A stretch of 64,000 nt of DNA, from positions 310,001 through 374,000 of the forward strand of contig NC_019682.1 in NCBI RefSeq assembly GCF_000316575.1, in the 5' to 3' direction. Below are positions 36,101 through 44,281 of this stretch, in pieces. The stretch is from Calothrix sp. PCC 7507. Lineage in GTDB: Bacteria; Cyanobacteriota; Cyanobacteriia; Cyanobacteriales; Nostocaceae. Position numbers and translations under genes: made by a program. Every line of letters begins with the position of its first letter. Positions within the stretch are counted from its first letter, which is position 1. The notes under the pieces were generated by a model. It searched no databases and was not told the origin of the DNA. It saw only the letters and a list, made by a program, of their open reading frames with translations.

Positions 36101-37119
36101 TGTAAATTCAGACAGATATTTTCTAATTTACTTTTTTTTAGTCTTTTAAAAACAACTTCTAAGGCAGTTTGCTTTTCTGCAACTACAAGGACTTTTTTAT
36201 CTTGACCGATTAACTCAGTGATGATGTTAACAATAGTTTGACTTTTTCCTGTACCAGGAGGCCCCTGTATAACACAATTATAACCTGCCTTGACAGCTTC
36301 TATAACTACTTGCTGGCTGGAGTCCGCATCAAGTATCTGATAAATTAATGAAGGGTCTATTTGATCAAGTTCTGGCTCTTCAAAAATGGTGGTACTCTTG
36401 ATATTGTTCGATGTTTCTTTTGAAGCCAAAGCTTTCAGTATGGGATGATTAGCTATCTTTTCCTGATTTTGTTCCAGGTCTTGAATCATTGCTGCTTTTG
36501 CATCCGGGAACAAAGTAATGTGTGCTGTTTCTTTTACTTCCCAGTTGGGTTGTTTAGCAGCGATCGCACTACGAACTTCATTGAAAAAATCTTTATAGCT
36601 CAATTCTTTAACCCTATCACTGTCAGGCAGTGTTATACCATAATCCCGTAACCTGTTGACTAAAGTAAAATTAACAGCAATATCATCATCTATAGGGTGA
36701 AGAGTAAATTCTAATGACTTTCTACCTATTTTTTCTAATCTCACTGGAATAAGCAGAATAGGAGAAACATATTTTTCATGAGTATTTTCGGTATTAAACC
36801 ATGTTAAGGCATTAATGACTAAAAAAAGACTATTAAAACCCTTCTCTTCAATGGTTGATTTAGCCTCTTTACGAAGCTCATCTAGAAGCTTTAACGGGTC
36901 TTCATCAGTCTGCTTAGGTTCCAGTTCACTAATTGGTAATGATTCAGGCTCATCTCCTGTAAAATGACTATATAAAAATGAAGAGTCTCTTAAAAGAGGA
37001 ACTAATCTTTTTTGATTTTGGCGTAAATCAACTAACGGGTTTTTGTTGGATTCGCCAATCAGTTTTTTCTTCCAATAATTGATTTTGTCTTGGATTTTCT
37101 GAGGTTCTAAAATACTCAT
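33115..37119 (-). CDS. DUF4011-like SF1 helicase with C-terminal Vsr-like nuclease domain
   Basis: A 1334-residue protein. The N terminus (INYWKKKLIGESNKNPLVDL...) resembles DUF4011. Walker A GPPGTGKSQT is near residue 285; a long helical insertion of about 600 residues follows; Walker B VVIFDEASQV is near 930 and VVGDNKQLPPT near 960. Helicase domain 2 shows DVQGDERDVILLS and RRRLNVAITRAR. The last 110 residues carry a restriction-endonuclease-like module (EEYISQVLTERGYLVKKRVG, PIDLVV, LRQEVLEKLGWRIYRIWSREW) of the MTES_1575/Vsr type. Proteins with this layout occur in defence islands and some block phage. First gene of the putative three-gene operon; it diverges from sbcD across 263 bases. 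Confidence 0.85.
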   Translation of the reverse strand: MSILEPQKIQDKINYWKKKLIGESNKNPLVDLRQNQKRLVPLLRDSSFLYSHFTGDEPESLPISELEPKQTDEDPLKLLDELRKEAKSTIEEKGFNSLFLVINALTWFNTENTHEKYVSPILLIPVRLEKIGRKSLEFTLHPIDDDIAVNFTLVNRLRDYGITLPDSDRVKELSYKDFFNEVRSAIAAKQPNWEVKETAHITLFPDAKAAMIQDLEQNQEKIANHPILKALASKETSNNIKSTTIFEEPELDQIDPSLIYQILDADSSQQVVIEAVKAGYNCVIQGPPGTGKSQTIVNIITELIGQDKKVLVVAEKQTALEVVFKRLKKSKLENICLNLHHEVTKKAKDLFNQLVQTYDDLSESNEAQQEDWETFFKPLRDYRQFLNDHAKGLHDKKQPLKKSAFNLYGEIRRLEREDKDIPQLEFNFSNLQDWPETKLLDAKKLLEELGQFEAIFRGRQKTLWSSSPVKYPWSSAIYQDLRGNLDSFSAGIKLAQNTVSSLVQLLNINETIENLYDLEELQPAVNHILNAPSNIETWSLSIDLDDLARLYLNLEKDIRDYQSFNSDLNCKYVRDFFTFDLLKIREIFAKRFTGIFRFFKPAYLKWLYDKRRERQRLIALRQDRKHIYEQELMRDIENAIERQNILIKLQDRNYQAREAFGSSFQKEMTNLQNIQQGLEWLENLNKNRLLDKETVGAVLNSRECYQKLEELLNDLQLALSQIQEGCKFLNKHFPKERLTALDVLKRRPLNEIEDFRRQAYNELDLFQQWLDCQEIVDKLKAIGTEEFLAKLQDTDILPDKWYLVLRKGFYENWLRHIHDDNSKLRKFSQNLHEQRINEFSEKDKQQYEVAIKRLRQLHAQRCQDWLKQPEAQAQVSNLKGEIKKKSRQQNIRQFIKKNAQIVTTIKPCWLMSPLGVCQYVDADAVEFDVVIFDEASQVRTENAVSSIMRAKQLIVVGDNKQLPPTAYFESAEADDSDDEEEEIYENLLDECSKLSIMLTRTLSWHYRSQDESLITFSNQEFYNSKLISFPNPAKDTSRGVHFHFVKGGIYANRENIREAEEVAKLTVQHYQQNSQQSLGIITSSKQQAKAIKEQLKQISIKHPEIEEFCQENSEKFFVKSIDDVQGDERDVILLSFGFGFDNKNSGQLNHNFGYFSRKQQDLGRRRLNVAITRARCKFVLVASIHHHHIIAEKGEQAALLKDYFAYVESGGQKLAKKGDDLSNLDLPFEEYISQVLTERGYLVKKRVGRSAYPIDLVVMDNSKPENEESLLGIVCDGGTYSKYPTARDRDRLRQEVLEKLGWRIYRIWSREWDRNREEQINRLIAHIENLRNQK

Positions 37120-37382
37120 TCGCTTTTGATGGCAGTGCTGTACAAGAATAAACTTGTGTTTTAATACTCATATTATAAGTAAATTTTCTTGCCAATGTAA
37201 TCATTTGTTACCAATCACTGATACAAGGGTTGCCATTCGTCTTGATTACACCTTTAAAAATCTTAATATTTAGATATTAAGGTCTGAGAGGTTGGTTTAT
37301 TGAAATGTAAACTTTCGTAAGCGATATTATGATTGGCATGACAATTTAACGTTAGATACTCAAGTAAACTTTGAGATAAATT

Positions 37383-38636
37383 ATGATCAAAATCCTCCAT
37401 CTCTCTGATATCCACATGGGAAGCGGTTTTTCCCACGGACGAATGAATCCGGTAACAGGATTGAACACACGATTGGAGGATTTTGTCAATACACTGGCTA
37501 GGTGTATTGATCGAGCGATCGCAGAACCAGTAGATTTGGTAATATTTGGTGGCGATGCTTTTCCTGATGCGACACCACCGCCTTATGTGCAAGGAGCTTT
37601 TGCGGCTCAGTTTCGTCGTCTTGTGGATGCAGATATTCCTACAGTGCTGTTGGTGGGGAACCATGACCAACATTCCCAAGGACAGGGAGGCGCAAGTCTA
37701 AATATTTATCGCACCTTGGGAGTACCGGGATTTGTTGTAGGTGATACTTTAACTACTCATCAAATCTCAACCCGCAATGGACTAGTACAAGTAATTACTT
37801 TACCTTGGTTGACTCGTTCGACGCTGATGACTCGCCAAGAAACTGAAGGTTTGTCTATGGCGGAAGTCAACCAATTATTGACCCAACGGCTACAAGTTGT
37901 TTTGGAAGGAGAAGTTCGCCGTCTGGATGCAAATGTACCAACTGTTCTTTTGGCGCATTTGATGGCTGATAACGCGACTTTGGGAGCAGAAAAGTTTTTA
38001 GCGGTGGGTAAAGGTTTCACTTTACCTCTATCTTTGTTGACGCGTCCCTGTTTTGATTATGTGGCATTAGGACACGTTCACCGCCATCAAAATCTCAATA
38101 AATCCAACAACCCGCCGGTGATTTATCCAGGAAGTATTGAGCGAGTGGATTTTAGTGAAGAAAAGGAAGACAAAGGTTATGTAATGGTTGAATTGGAGCG
38201 GGGTAAGGCGGATTGGGAATTTTGTCCCTTACCTGTGAGGACTTTCCGGACAATTGAGGTGGATATATCAAAAGCAGATGATCCTCAAGCAGCTTTAATG
38301 AAAGCGATCGCTAAATATGATATTCAAGATGCTGTAGTCCGCTTAATTTATAAACTCCGCTCTGAACAGCTTGATTTAATTGATAACACCTCGCTGCATA
38401 CTGCTCTAACTGCTGCTCACACCTACAGCATTCAACCAGAATTGTTAAGTCAGTTAGCCAGACCCCGCATTCCCGAATTGAGTGCAAGTAGCAGCATCGA
38501 CCCAATGGATGCACTGAAAACTTATTTAAATAATCGTGAAGACCTAAAAGATATCGCCGCATCTATGCTAGAAGCTGCACAGAAGTTGCTAGCAGATGAT
38601 GTCGAGGTTTGGCTGGAAAGTGCCACTCAAGAGTAG
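37383..38636 (+). CDS. sbcD: SbcD-like nuclease (metallophosphoesterase)
   Basis: A 417-residue Mre11/SbcD-family calcineurin-like phosphoesterase, the nuclease subunit that with SbcC processes DNA ends and hairpins. Metal-binding motifs are ILHLSDIHMG near residue 4-13, LVIFGGDAFPD near 52, LLVGNHDQHS near 88, VLLAHLMAD near 192 and YVALGHVHRHQ near 225. The length is normal. No sbcC gene lies next to it, so its partner is elsewhere. Proximity to the helicase-protease operon on the other strand may be incidental. Confidence 0.92.
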   Translation: MIKILHLSDIHMGSGFSHGRMNPVTGLNTRLEDFVNTLARCIDRAIAEPVDLVIFGGDAFPDATPPPYVQGAFAAQFRRLVDADIPTVLLVGNHDQHSQGQGGASLNIYRTLGVPGFVVGDTLTTHQISTRNGLVQVITLPWLTRSTLMTRQETEGLSMAEVNQLLTQRLQVVLEGEVRRLDANVPTVLLAHLMADNATLGAEKFLAVGKGFTLPLSLLTRPCFDYVALGHVHRHQNLNKSNNPPVIYPGSIERVDFSEEKEDKGYVMVELERGKADWEFCPLPVRTFRTIEVDISKADDPQAALMKAIAKYDIQDAVVRLIYKLRSEQLDLIDNTSLHTALTAAHTYSIQPELLSQLARPRIPELSASSSIDPMDALKTYLNNREDLKDIAASMLEAAQKLLADDVEVWLESATQE

Positions 38637-38818
38637 GGAACAGTTATCAGTAAACAGTTATCAGTTATCAGTGAACCGACTGGTAACTGATTTTTACCTA
38701 ATTCCCCAATCATAGATTTATTAACATCAAACCTATTGAAAATATTATTACATTACCCTATAATACCTCCAATTACGGTATTCCGCCGGATATACCGTTG
38801 TTTAAGGGGTAACTGCTG
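38637..38818 (+). promoter_or_regulatory. sbpA upstream region with inverted repeat
   Basis: The spacer begins with CAGTTATCAGTT-type short repeats. Just before sbpA, ACGGTAT at 38775-38781 and ATACCGT at 38792-38798 form a 7-base inverted repeat with a 10-base GC-rich spacer, a layout suitable for a dimeric regulator. AAGGGG about 10 bases before the ATG is the likely ribosome-binding site. The regulator is unknown. Confidence 0.4.
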
Positions 38819-39961
38819 ATGAGCAATTCGCAAGGTATGACACAATTAGGTAAATCCCTAATTGAGCGAATACACAGATATGGTGTGAAGAATTTTTTGT
38901 ATAGCAGAATTCTGGGAAGTTGGTTGAATAGAAGCTCTATACAAAGTTTTGTGTCTTTGTTTATAGTAGGTACTGTTTTGAGTATGGCAATTTCTGCCTG
39001 CTCTGGAAGCAATTCAGTTACCAACTCTGATATTAAGCTTAAGCTCGTTTCCTTTTCTGTAACTAAAGCAGCTCACGACCAGATAATTCCCAAATTTGTG
39101 GAGAAGTGGAAACAAGAACACAACCAAAACGTCAGTTTTGAGACAAGTTATGGGGGTTCTGGCGCGCAAACAGCAGAGATTATTGCCGGGAAGCAGGAAG
39201 CAGATATTGTACACCTAGCACTTCCCTTAGATGTGAGCAAAATTCAGCAAGCAGGGTTGATTAAACCAGGTTGGAATATTAAATCTCCGCGCAATGGTAT
39301 TGTGAGTAGATCAGTTGCGGCGATCGTTACTCGTGAAGGCAATCCCAAAAACATCAAAACATGGGAAGATTTGACAAAAGATGGCGTGAAAATAATTGCC
39401 GCCAACCCAAAAACTTCTGGTATTGCGATTTGGGAATTCTTGGCTTTTTGGGGTTCTGTAACTCAAGCAGGTGGTGACGAAACAGCAGCATTAGACTACG
39501 TCACCAAAGTTTATCAGAATATCCCCGTGCTGACGAAAGATGCTCGTGAAGCTAGCGATTTATTTTTCCAAAAAAACGAGGGAGATGTCTTAGTTAACTA
39601 CGAAAATGAAGTAATTCTGTCAGAAAAAAATGGGCAGAAACTACCACATACTGTACCAGATATCAACATTTCCATTGATAATCCTGTCGCCCTAGTCGAT
39701 AAAAACGTTGATAAACACGGTACACGAGCAGTAGCGCAAGCATTTCTTGATTACCTATATTCGACAGAAGCTCAACGGGAATTTGGAAAATTACAATACC
39801 GTCCTGTTAACCCCACTGCTATTGCAGAAGTAGCATCACAATATCCGCCAATTAAAACATTATTCACGGCTCAAGATTTAGGCGGTTGGGATCTGATCCA
39901 GCAAAAGTTTTTTACGGATGGGGCAATTTTTGACAAGCTACAAGCTGCTAAGAAATCTTAA
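38819..39961 (+). CDS. sbpA: Sulfate ABC transporter substrate-binding protein
   Basis: A 380-residue periplasmic sulfate-binding lipoprotein. An unusually long N-terminal part of about 50 residues precedes the hydrophobic segment SFVSLFIVGTVLSMAISAC, which ends in a lipobox-like AISAC. The mature part starts KLKLVSFSVTKAAHDQIIPKF and has YGGSGAQTAEIIAGKQEADIVHLAL, GIVSRSVAAIVTREGNPK, AANPKTSGIAIWEFLAFWG and FLDYLYSTEAQREFGKL, all characteristic of SbpA/CysP. The permease and ATPase genes of sulfate uptake are not in the window; instead the phosphate genes pstS-C-A-B follow. Confidence 0.92.
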   Translation: MSNSQGMTQLGKSLIERIHRYGVKNFLYSRILGSWLNRSSIQSFVSLFIVGTVLSMAISACSGSNSVTNSDIKLKLVSFSVTKAAHDQIIPKFVEKWKQEHNQNVSFETSYGGSGAQTAEIIAGKQEADIVHLALPLDVSKIQQAGLIKPGWNIKSPRNGIVSRSVAAIVTREGNPKNIKTWEDLTKDGVKIIAANPKTSGIAIWEFLAFWGSVTQAGGDETAALDYVTKVYQNIPVLTKDAREASDLFFQKNEGDVLVNYENEVILSEKNGQKLPHTVPDINISIDNPVALVDKNVDKHGTRAVAQAFLDYLYSTEAQREFGKLQYRPVNPTAIAEVASQYPPIKTLFTAQDLGGWDLIQQKFFTDGAIFDKLQAAKKS

Positions 39962-40003
39962 AGATGTAAATTCATTTAATAAGTGAAAAACTTTAAGTAT
40001 TTT

Positions 40004-40054
40004 AGTGGGCATTGCCCACCACATCCAGGTTTTTGTGGGCAATGCCCACCCTAC
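40004..40054. repeat. Palindromic GTGGGCATTGCCCACC-type repeat, second copy
   Basis: GTGGGCATTGCCCACC near 40005-40020 and GTGGGCAATGCCCACCCTAC at 40035-40054 are the same word found at 1033-1087. Here it lies between sbpA and pstS on the same strand and may form a terminator or attenuating hairpin between them. Confidence 0.75.
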
Positions 40055-40088
40055 TCAAAAATTACCACTACATCTAAATAGATAATCT

Positions 40089-41090
40089 ATGAACTTTCAT
40101 AGTCGATTTAAAGGTAGCTTTTTTCTAGCATCTTTGCTACTTATGAGCAGTAGTATTACTGCTTGTGGCGGTGGTTCAGGACAGAAGCGTCAAGTAAGTA
40201 TCGACGGTGCAGCCGTAGGATTCCCGATTTCTTTAGCAGTTGCAGAAGAATATCAAAAGGTGAAATCTGCAGCCGCAGTTAGTGTGGCTTCTAGTGGTAC
40301 TGGGGGAGGTTTCAGTAAGTTTTGTGCTGGCGATATTGATATCGTTGGTGCTTCTCGGACTATTAGAGATGAAGAATTGAAAAAATGTGGCAGCAAGAAG
40401 ATTGAATTTGTCGAGATACCTATAGCTTTAGATGGTATAGCGGTAATTGCCAACAAACAAAATAACTTTGCTAAATGTTTAACTATTGATGAACTGAAAA
40501 AGATTTGGAGTGCTAAATCAGAAGGTAAAGTCTTGAATTGGAAACAAGTTAATTCCAAGTTTCCTGATCAAAAACTCAAGCTTTACGCTCCAGCTTCTGA
40601 TACTGGGACATTTGATTATATGACTCAAGCCGTCACTGGTAAAGCCAAGAATGGACGTACAGATTACACTCCTAGTCATAATCAAAACTTGTTAGTCCAA
40701 GGGGTGGCAGGTGATGCTTCAGCATTGGGTTATGTGGGGATATCTTACTACATTCAAAACCAAGAAAAACTGAATTTAGTGGCGGTGGAAAATCTCAAAG
40801 GTAAGTGTGAAAAACCAGTACCAGTAGATAATGTTGTGAAAAATATCTACACACCTTTGTCTCGTCCTCTCTTCATCTACGTCAGTAAGAAATCCTTAGA
40901 TACGAAGCCATCAGTCAAAGAATTTGTCGAGTTTTATATAGAAAATTCTTGGAAGTGGGTAGATAGCGTGGGTTATGTAGCGCTACCTGATGAAGCTTAC
41001 GTCAAAGTAAAACGTAAATTCGCCACTGGTGAAACTGGAACAAAATTCAAAAAAGCCAAACCAGGTGAGCCAATCACCAACTTTATTTAG
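40089..41090 (+). CDS. pstS: Phosphate ABC transporter substrate-binding protein PstS
   Basis: A 333-residue periplasmic phosphate-binding lipoprotein. Signal and lipobox: LASLLLMSSSITACGGG. Phosphate-contacting stretches are GAAVGFPISLAVAEEYQ, SSGTGGGFSKFCAGDIDIVGASR (serine/threonine loop and arginine) and ASDTGTFDYMTQAV. Length agrees with cyanobacterial PstS/SphX types. It opens a pstS-C-A-B cluster with short spacings (15, 5 and 74 bases). A clear triplicate Pho box was not found by eye upstream. Confidence 0.95.
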   Translation: MNFHSRFKGSFFLASLLLMSSSITACGGGSGQKRQVSIDGAAVGFPISLAVAEEYQKVKSAAAVSVASSGTGGGFSKFCAGDIDIVGASRTIRDEELKKCGSKKIEFVEIPIALDGIAVIANKQNNFAKCLTIDELKKIWSAKSEGKVLNWKQVNSKFPDQKLKLYAPASDTGTFDYMTQAVTGKAKNGRTDYTPSHNQNLLVQGVAGDASALGYVGISYYIQNQEKLNLVAVENLKGKCEKPVPVDNVVKNIYTPLSRPLFIYVSKKSLDTKPSVKEFVEFYIENSWKWVDSVGYVALPDEAYVKVKRKFATGETGTKFKKAKPGEPITNFI

Positions 41091-41105
41091 AAAAACCCAA
41101 ATAAT

Positions 41106-42047
41106 ATGGCAGTAACAAATTCGCAAGACGATTTTTATCAAGCATCTAGACAATCACTGGATAAAAATCCTGCTGATGATATCGAAGAAAAAATTGTTGG
41201 GGCAATTCTATTTGCTTGTGCTTTAGTTTCGGTTTTGACTACAACGGGAATTGTCATCATTATCTTTCAGGAAACCTTCGGCTTCTTTCAAGAGGTTTCC
41301 TTCGCTCAATTCTTTCTGGACAGCAAATGGACACCCCTATTTGCAGAGAGACATTTTGGAATTTGGCCACTGATTAATGGTACTTTTTTGACTAGTGCGA
41401 TCGCTATGGCAGTGGCGATTCCCTTGGGTTTATCTTCGGCGATTTATCTAAGTGAATATGCTCAACCCAAAGTAGCAGCAGTTTTGCGCCCTGCGGTGGA
41501 GCTTTTAGCTGGTGTACCCACAGTAGTTTACGGCTATTTTGCTCTATTGTTTGTGACACCATTGCTGCGGACTTTCTTACCAGTCGAAATTTTTAACGCT
41601 TTGAGTGCAGGGTTAATGATGGGAATCATGATTACCCCTACAGTCGGTTCTATTAGTTTAGATTCAATCCGAGCCGTTCCTCGTTCTTTGCGGGAAGGGG
41701 CTTACGCTTTAGGGATTACTAAACTAGAAACCATTTTTAAAGTTGTCCTCCCAGCCGCCCTTTCTGGAATCACAGCCTCGATTATTTTGGGTATTTCTCG
41801 TGCTGTTGGTGAAACCATGACTGTCGTCATCGCCGCCGGATTACAGCCAAAACTGACGATTAACCTGACAGAATCAGTAGCCACGATGACAGCTTACATG
41901 GCACAAATTTCTGGTGGGGATAGTCCTCGTGGTAGTCTCAATTTCAAAACTTTGTATGCAGTAGGTGCTGTTTTGTTTCTGCTGACTCTGGTTTTGAATA
42001 TCGCTAGTTATTGGATTTCCAACCGCTTTAAAGAAAAATACGAGTAA
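41106..42047 (+). CDS. pstC: Phosphate ABC transporter permease PstC
   Basis: A 313-residue inner-membrane permease with about six hydrophobic segments. It shows FGIWPLINGTFLTSAIAMAVAIPLGLSSAIYLSEYA, ELLAGVPTVVYGYFAL, and the cytoplasmic coupling loop SLREGAYALGITKLETIFKVVLPAA before GITASIILGISRAVGETM. It forms the channel with PstA. Spacing to both neighbours is under 20 bases, indicating co-transcription. Confidence 0.96.
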   Translation: MAVTNSQDDFYQASRQSLDKNPADDIEEKIVGAILFACALVSVLTTTGIVIIIFQETFGFFQEVSFAQFFLDSKWTPLFAERHFGIWPLINGTFLTSAIAMAVAIPLGLSSAIYLSEYAQPKVAAVLRPAVELLAGVPTVVYGYFALLFVTPLLRTFLPVEIFNALSAGLMMGIMITPTVGSISLDSIRAVPRSLREGAYALGITKLETIFKVVLPAALSGITASIILGISRAVGETMTVVIAAGLQPKLTINLTESVATMTAYMAQISGGDSPRGSLNFKTLYAVGAVLFLLTLVLNIASYWISNRFKEKYE

Positions 42048-42052
42048 TAAAC

Positions 42053-42949
42053 ATGGCTGCTAGTTATCAACGAGATGACGCTTTCGATTCAGGGACAGAA
42101 TTCACTGACAATATTGAAAAGAGAGAAAGTGTAGGAAAAGTTTTTGAAATACTTTTCTTAATAGGATTACTAATTGGGTTATTTGTCCTAGCTTTGCTAG
42201 TGTTTGATATTGGAAGAGAGGGATTAGCAAGATTTTTTACACCCGGATTTTTGACAGAAACTCCTTCTCGGTTTCCTGAAGATGGTGGGATTCGTCCTGC
42301 TATTGTAAGTAGTATGCTTTTAGGAATTATCGTGATTTCGATTTCTGTTCCTATTGGTGTGGGAGCGGCTTTGTATCTCGAAGAATATGCACCTAAAACG
42401 TGGTGGACGGCGATTATTGAGATTAATATCAGTAATCTGGCGGGAGTCCCTTCTATTGTCTATGGGTTGCTGGGTTTAGGAGTTTTCAATTATCTCCTGG
42501 GGTTTGGTCCGACTTTAATTTCTGGAGCCTTGACGTTATCTTTGTTGTCTTTACCAGTGATTATTGTCACCTCTAGAGAAGCAATTCGTTCTGTTCCAGA
42601 TTCCCTGAGAAATGCTTCCTATGGTTTAGGTATCACCAAATGGAAGACTATCAGCAGTCATGTTTTACCTTATGCTGTCCCCGGTATTTTAACAGGGGTG
42701 ATTATTTCTGTATCCCGTGCAATTGGTGATGCGGCTTCTTTGGTTGTGGTTGGCGCTGTGAGTTTTCTCACATTTAATCCTGGTTTGTTTGAGAGATTTA
42801 TGGCGTTACCCATTCAAATTTACAGTTACATCACTCGTCCGGAGCCGGGTTTTGCTAACGCAGCCGCAGGGACAATTATTGTTTTGTTACTACTGATTTT
42901 AGCTCTCAATGGCGTAGCTATTTATGTTAGACAGCGCTTTTCTAGGTAA
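42053..42949 (+). CDS. pstA: Phosphate ABC transporter permease PstA
   Basis: A 298-residue permease partner of PstC. Typical stretches are GGIRPAIVSSMLLGIIVISISVPIGVGAALYLEEYA, NLAGVPSIVYGLLGLGVF and SLRNASYGLGITKWKTISSHVLPYAVPGILTGVIISVSRAIGDAA. Six hydrophobic segments are visible. It starts five bases after the pstC stop. Confidence 0.96.
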   Translation: MAASYQRDDAFDSGTEFTDNIEKRESVGKVFEILFLIGLLIGLFVLALLVFDIGREGLARFFTPGFLTETPSRFPEDGGIRPAIVSSMLLGIIVISISVPIGVGAALYLEEYAPKTWWTAIIEINISNLAGVPSIVYGLLGLGVFNYLLGFGPTLISGALTLSLLSLPVIIVTSREAIRSVPDSLRNASYGLGITKWKTISSHVLPYAVPGILTGVIISVSRAIGDAASLVVVGAVSFLTFNPGLFERFMALPIQIYSYITRPEPGFANAAAGTIIVLLLLILALNGVAIYVRQRFSR

Positions 42950-43023
42950 TCAGTTATCAGTTAACATTCCTCAAAAACTCATTGTCTAATTATTGCGATA
43001 CATGATATTAGGAGAAAATTAAA

Positions 43024-43851
43024 ATGACAAATAGTCGTAGAAGTGAATTAGGTGGTACAGCAATTAACCAAAAAGAAAAATCTATCTTTGATGTTGATGG
43101 ATTGAAGGTTTATTACAGTGGATTTCTGGCACTGCTAGATGTTTATTTGAAGGTTCCGGAAAAACAAATTATTGCTTTTATCGGCCCTTCAGGATGTGGG
43201 AAAAGTACCTTGCTGCGCTGCTTTAACCGCATGAATGATTTAATCCCTGGTGCTAAAGTCGAGGGGAGATTAAATTACCGCGATCGCAATATTTACGATC
43301 CTAAAATAAATTCGGTAAAATTGCGCCGCCAAGTAGGCATGGTTTTTCAAAGACCAAATCCTTTTCCCAAGACGATATACGAAAATATTGCCTTTGCCCC
43401 CCTGGCTAACGGTTACAAAGGTAATATTGATGAATTGGTGGAAGATTCCCTCAGACGCGCCGCCATTTGGAATGAAGTCAAAGACAAACTCAAATCCAAG
43501 GGAACAGCGCTATCTGGTGGACAACAGCAGAGGCTGTGTATTGCCAGAGCGATCGCTATGAAGCCTGATGTATTATTAATGGATGAACCATGTTCAGCCC
43601 TTGACCCTATTTCTACCCGTCAAGTAGAGGAACTCTGCCTAGAACTCAAGGAACAATACACCATCATCATGGTGACGCACAACATGCAACAAGCCTCTAG
43701 AGTTGCAGATTGGACGGCTTTTTTCAACACAGAAATTGATGACGCGGGGAAACGTCGCGGTAAATTAGTCGAGTTCAGTCCTACAGAGGTAATATTCAGT
43801 TCTCCTCAAACACAAGAAGCGGAGGAATATATCAGCGGACGTTTTGGTTAA
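43024..43851 (+). CDS. pstB: Phosphate ABC transporter ATPase PstB
   Basis: A 275-residue ATPase that drives PstCA. Walker [10 protein letters not shown] near residue 57, the PstB-specific [13 protein letters not shown] after QRP, signature LSGGQQQRL near 160, Walker [14 protein letters not shown] near 181 and the switch histidine in [13 protein letters not shown] are all intact. An AGGAGAAA ribosome-binding site precedes the ATG. The following region contains a fragment of a second, decayed pstB-like gene. Confidence 0.97.
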   Translation: MTNSRRSELGGTAINQKEKSIFDVDGLKVYYSGFLALLDVYLKVPEKQIIAFIGPSGCGKSTLLRCFNRMNDLIPGAKVEGRLNYRDRNIYDPKINSVKLRRQVGMVFQRPNPFPKTIYENIAFAPLANGYKGNIDELVEDSLRRAAIWNEVKDKLKSKGTALSGGQQQRLCIARAIAMKPDVLLMDEPCSALDPISTRQVEELCLELKEQYTIIMVTHNMQQASRVADWTAFFNTEIDDAGKRRGKLVEFSPTEVIFSSPQTQEAEEYISGRFG

Positions 43852-43858
43852 GGATACA

Positions 43859-43984
43859 TTACAACTTCTGCGAATTGGGGTATGGGAAACCCCCAACCTC
43901 AATTACTTCGCCTGGCGAAATCGTATTCAGTACATTGCGAACATCTGGAAGTCTTGGCACACATTCATCAAGCAGGATTTGCAT
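43859..43984 (-). pseudogene. DUF5615 PIN-like toxin remnant with internal deletion
   Basis: A 41-codon frame begins MQILLDECVPR, the hallmark N terminus of DUF5615 PIN-like toxins, then jumps to LPDVRNVLNTISPGEVIEV, which resembles the C-terminal end of the same family. About 70 central residues with the remaining catalytic acids are missing. Both halves contain a VPR-like joint, so deletion between short direct repeats is likely. The ATG overlaps the end of the DUF433 antitoxin gene by 17 bases, the normal layout of this pair. Confidence 0.65.
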
Positions 43985-44192
43985 ATGCAATCAGCATTTC
44001 CTTTGCCAATTCGAGAACTGCGATCGCCTGCTCACGCCTTACACTGGGAAAATGATCCAAAAACTCGTTGAGCGAATCACCCGCCTCGAGATAGTCCAGT
44101 AAGGTTTTCACTGGTACACGAGTGCCAACGAAAACAGTAGTTCCCCCTAAGATTTCGGGATCACTATGAACGACGCGCACTGTGGATTTCAC
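43968..44192 (-). CDS. DUF433 family antitoxin
   Basis: A 74-residue DUF433 protein with a helix-turn-helix-type fold. The diagnostic GGTTVFVGTRVPVKTLLDYLEAG near residue 16-38 is followed by SLNEFLDHFPSVRREQAIAVLELA. DUF433 genes are usually paired with a DUF5615 PIN-like toxin, which they precede and neutralise. Here the partner is only a deleted remnant, leaving an orphan antitoxin, downstream of and convergent with pstB. Confidence 0.85.
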   Translation of the reverse strand: MKSTVRVVHSDPEILGGTTVFVGTRVPVKTLLDYLEAGDSLNEFLDHFPSVRREQAIAVLELAKEMLIAYANPA

Positions 44193-44223
44193 GGCAACTT
44201 AACCTCTTTACTCAGCAGAACTG

Positions 44224-44248
44224 GCGTTGTCTCTAGTTTACCAAAAGC
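44224..44248. repeat. 25-bp direct repeat flanking RelE module, left copy
   Basis: The 25-base word beginning GCGTTGTCTCTAGTTTACC and ending AAAAGC is identical to 44810-44834. The two copies bracket the RelE/antitoxin module. Its LPKAKG-coding end matches the start of the pstB fragment at 44824, so it appears derived from that gene. Confidence 0.8.
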
Positions 44249-44281
44249 CAAGGGTTGCCCAAATTGAGTTATGGGAAACCC

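Noticed and set aside
37263-37679. 138-codon minus-strand frame opposite the start of sbcD
   Set aside because: Overlaps clear SbcD catalytic motifs and has no domain of its own.
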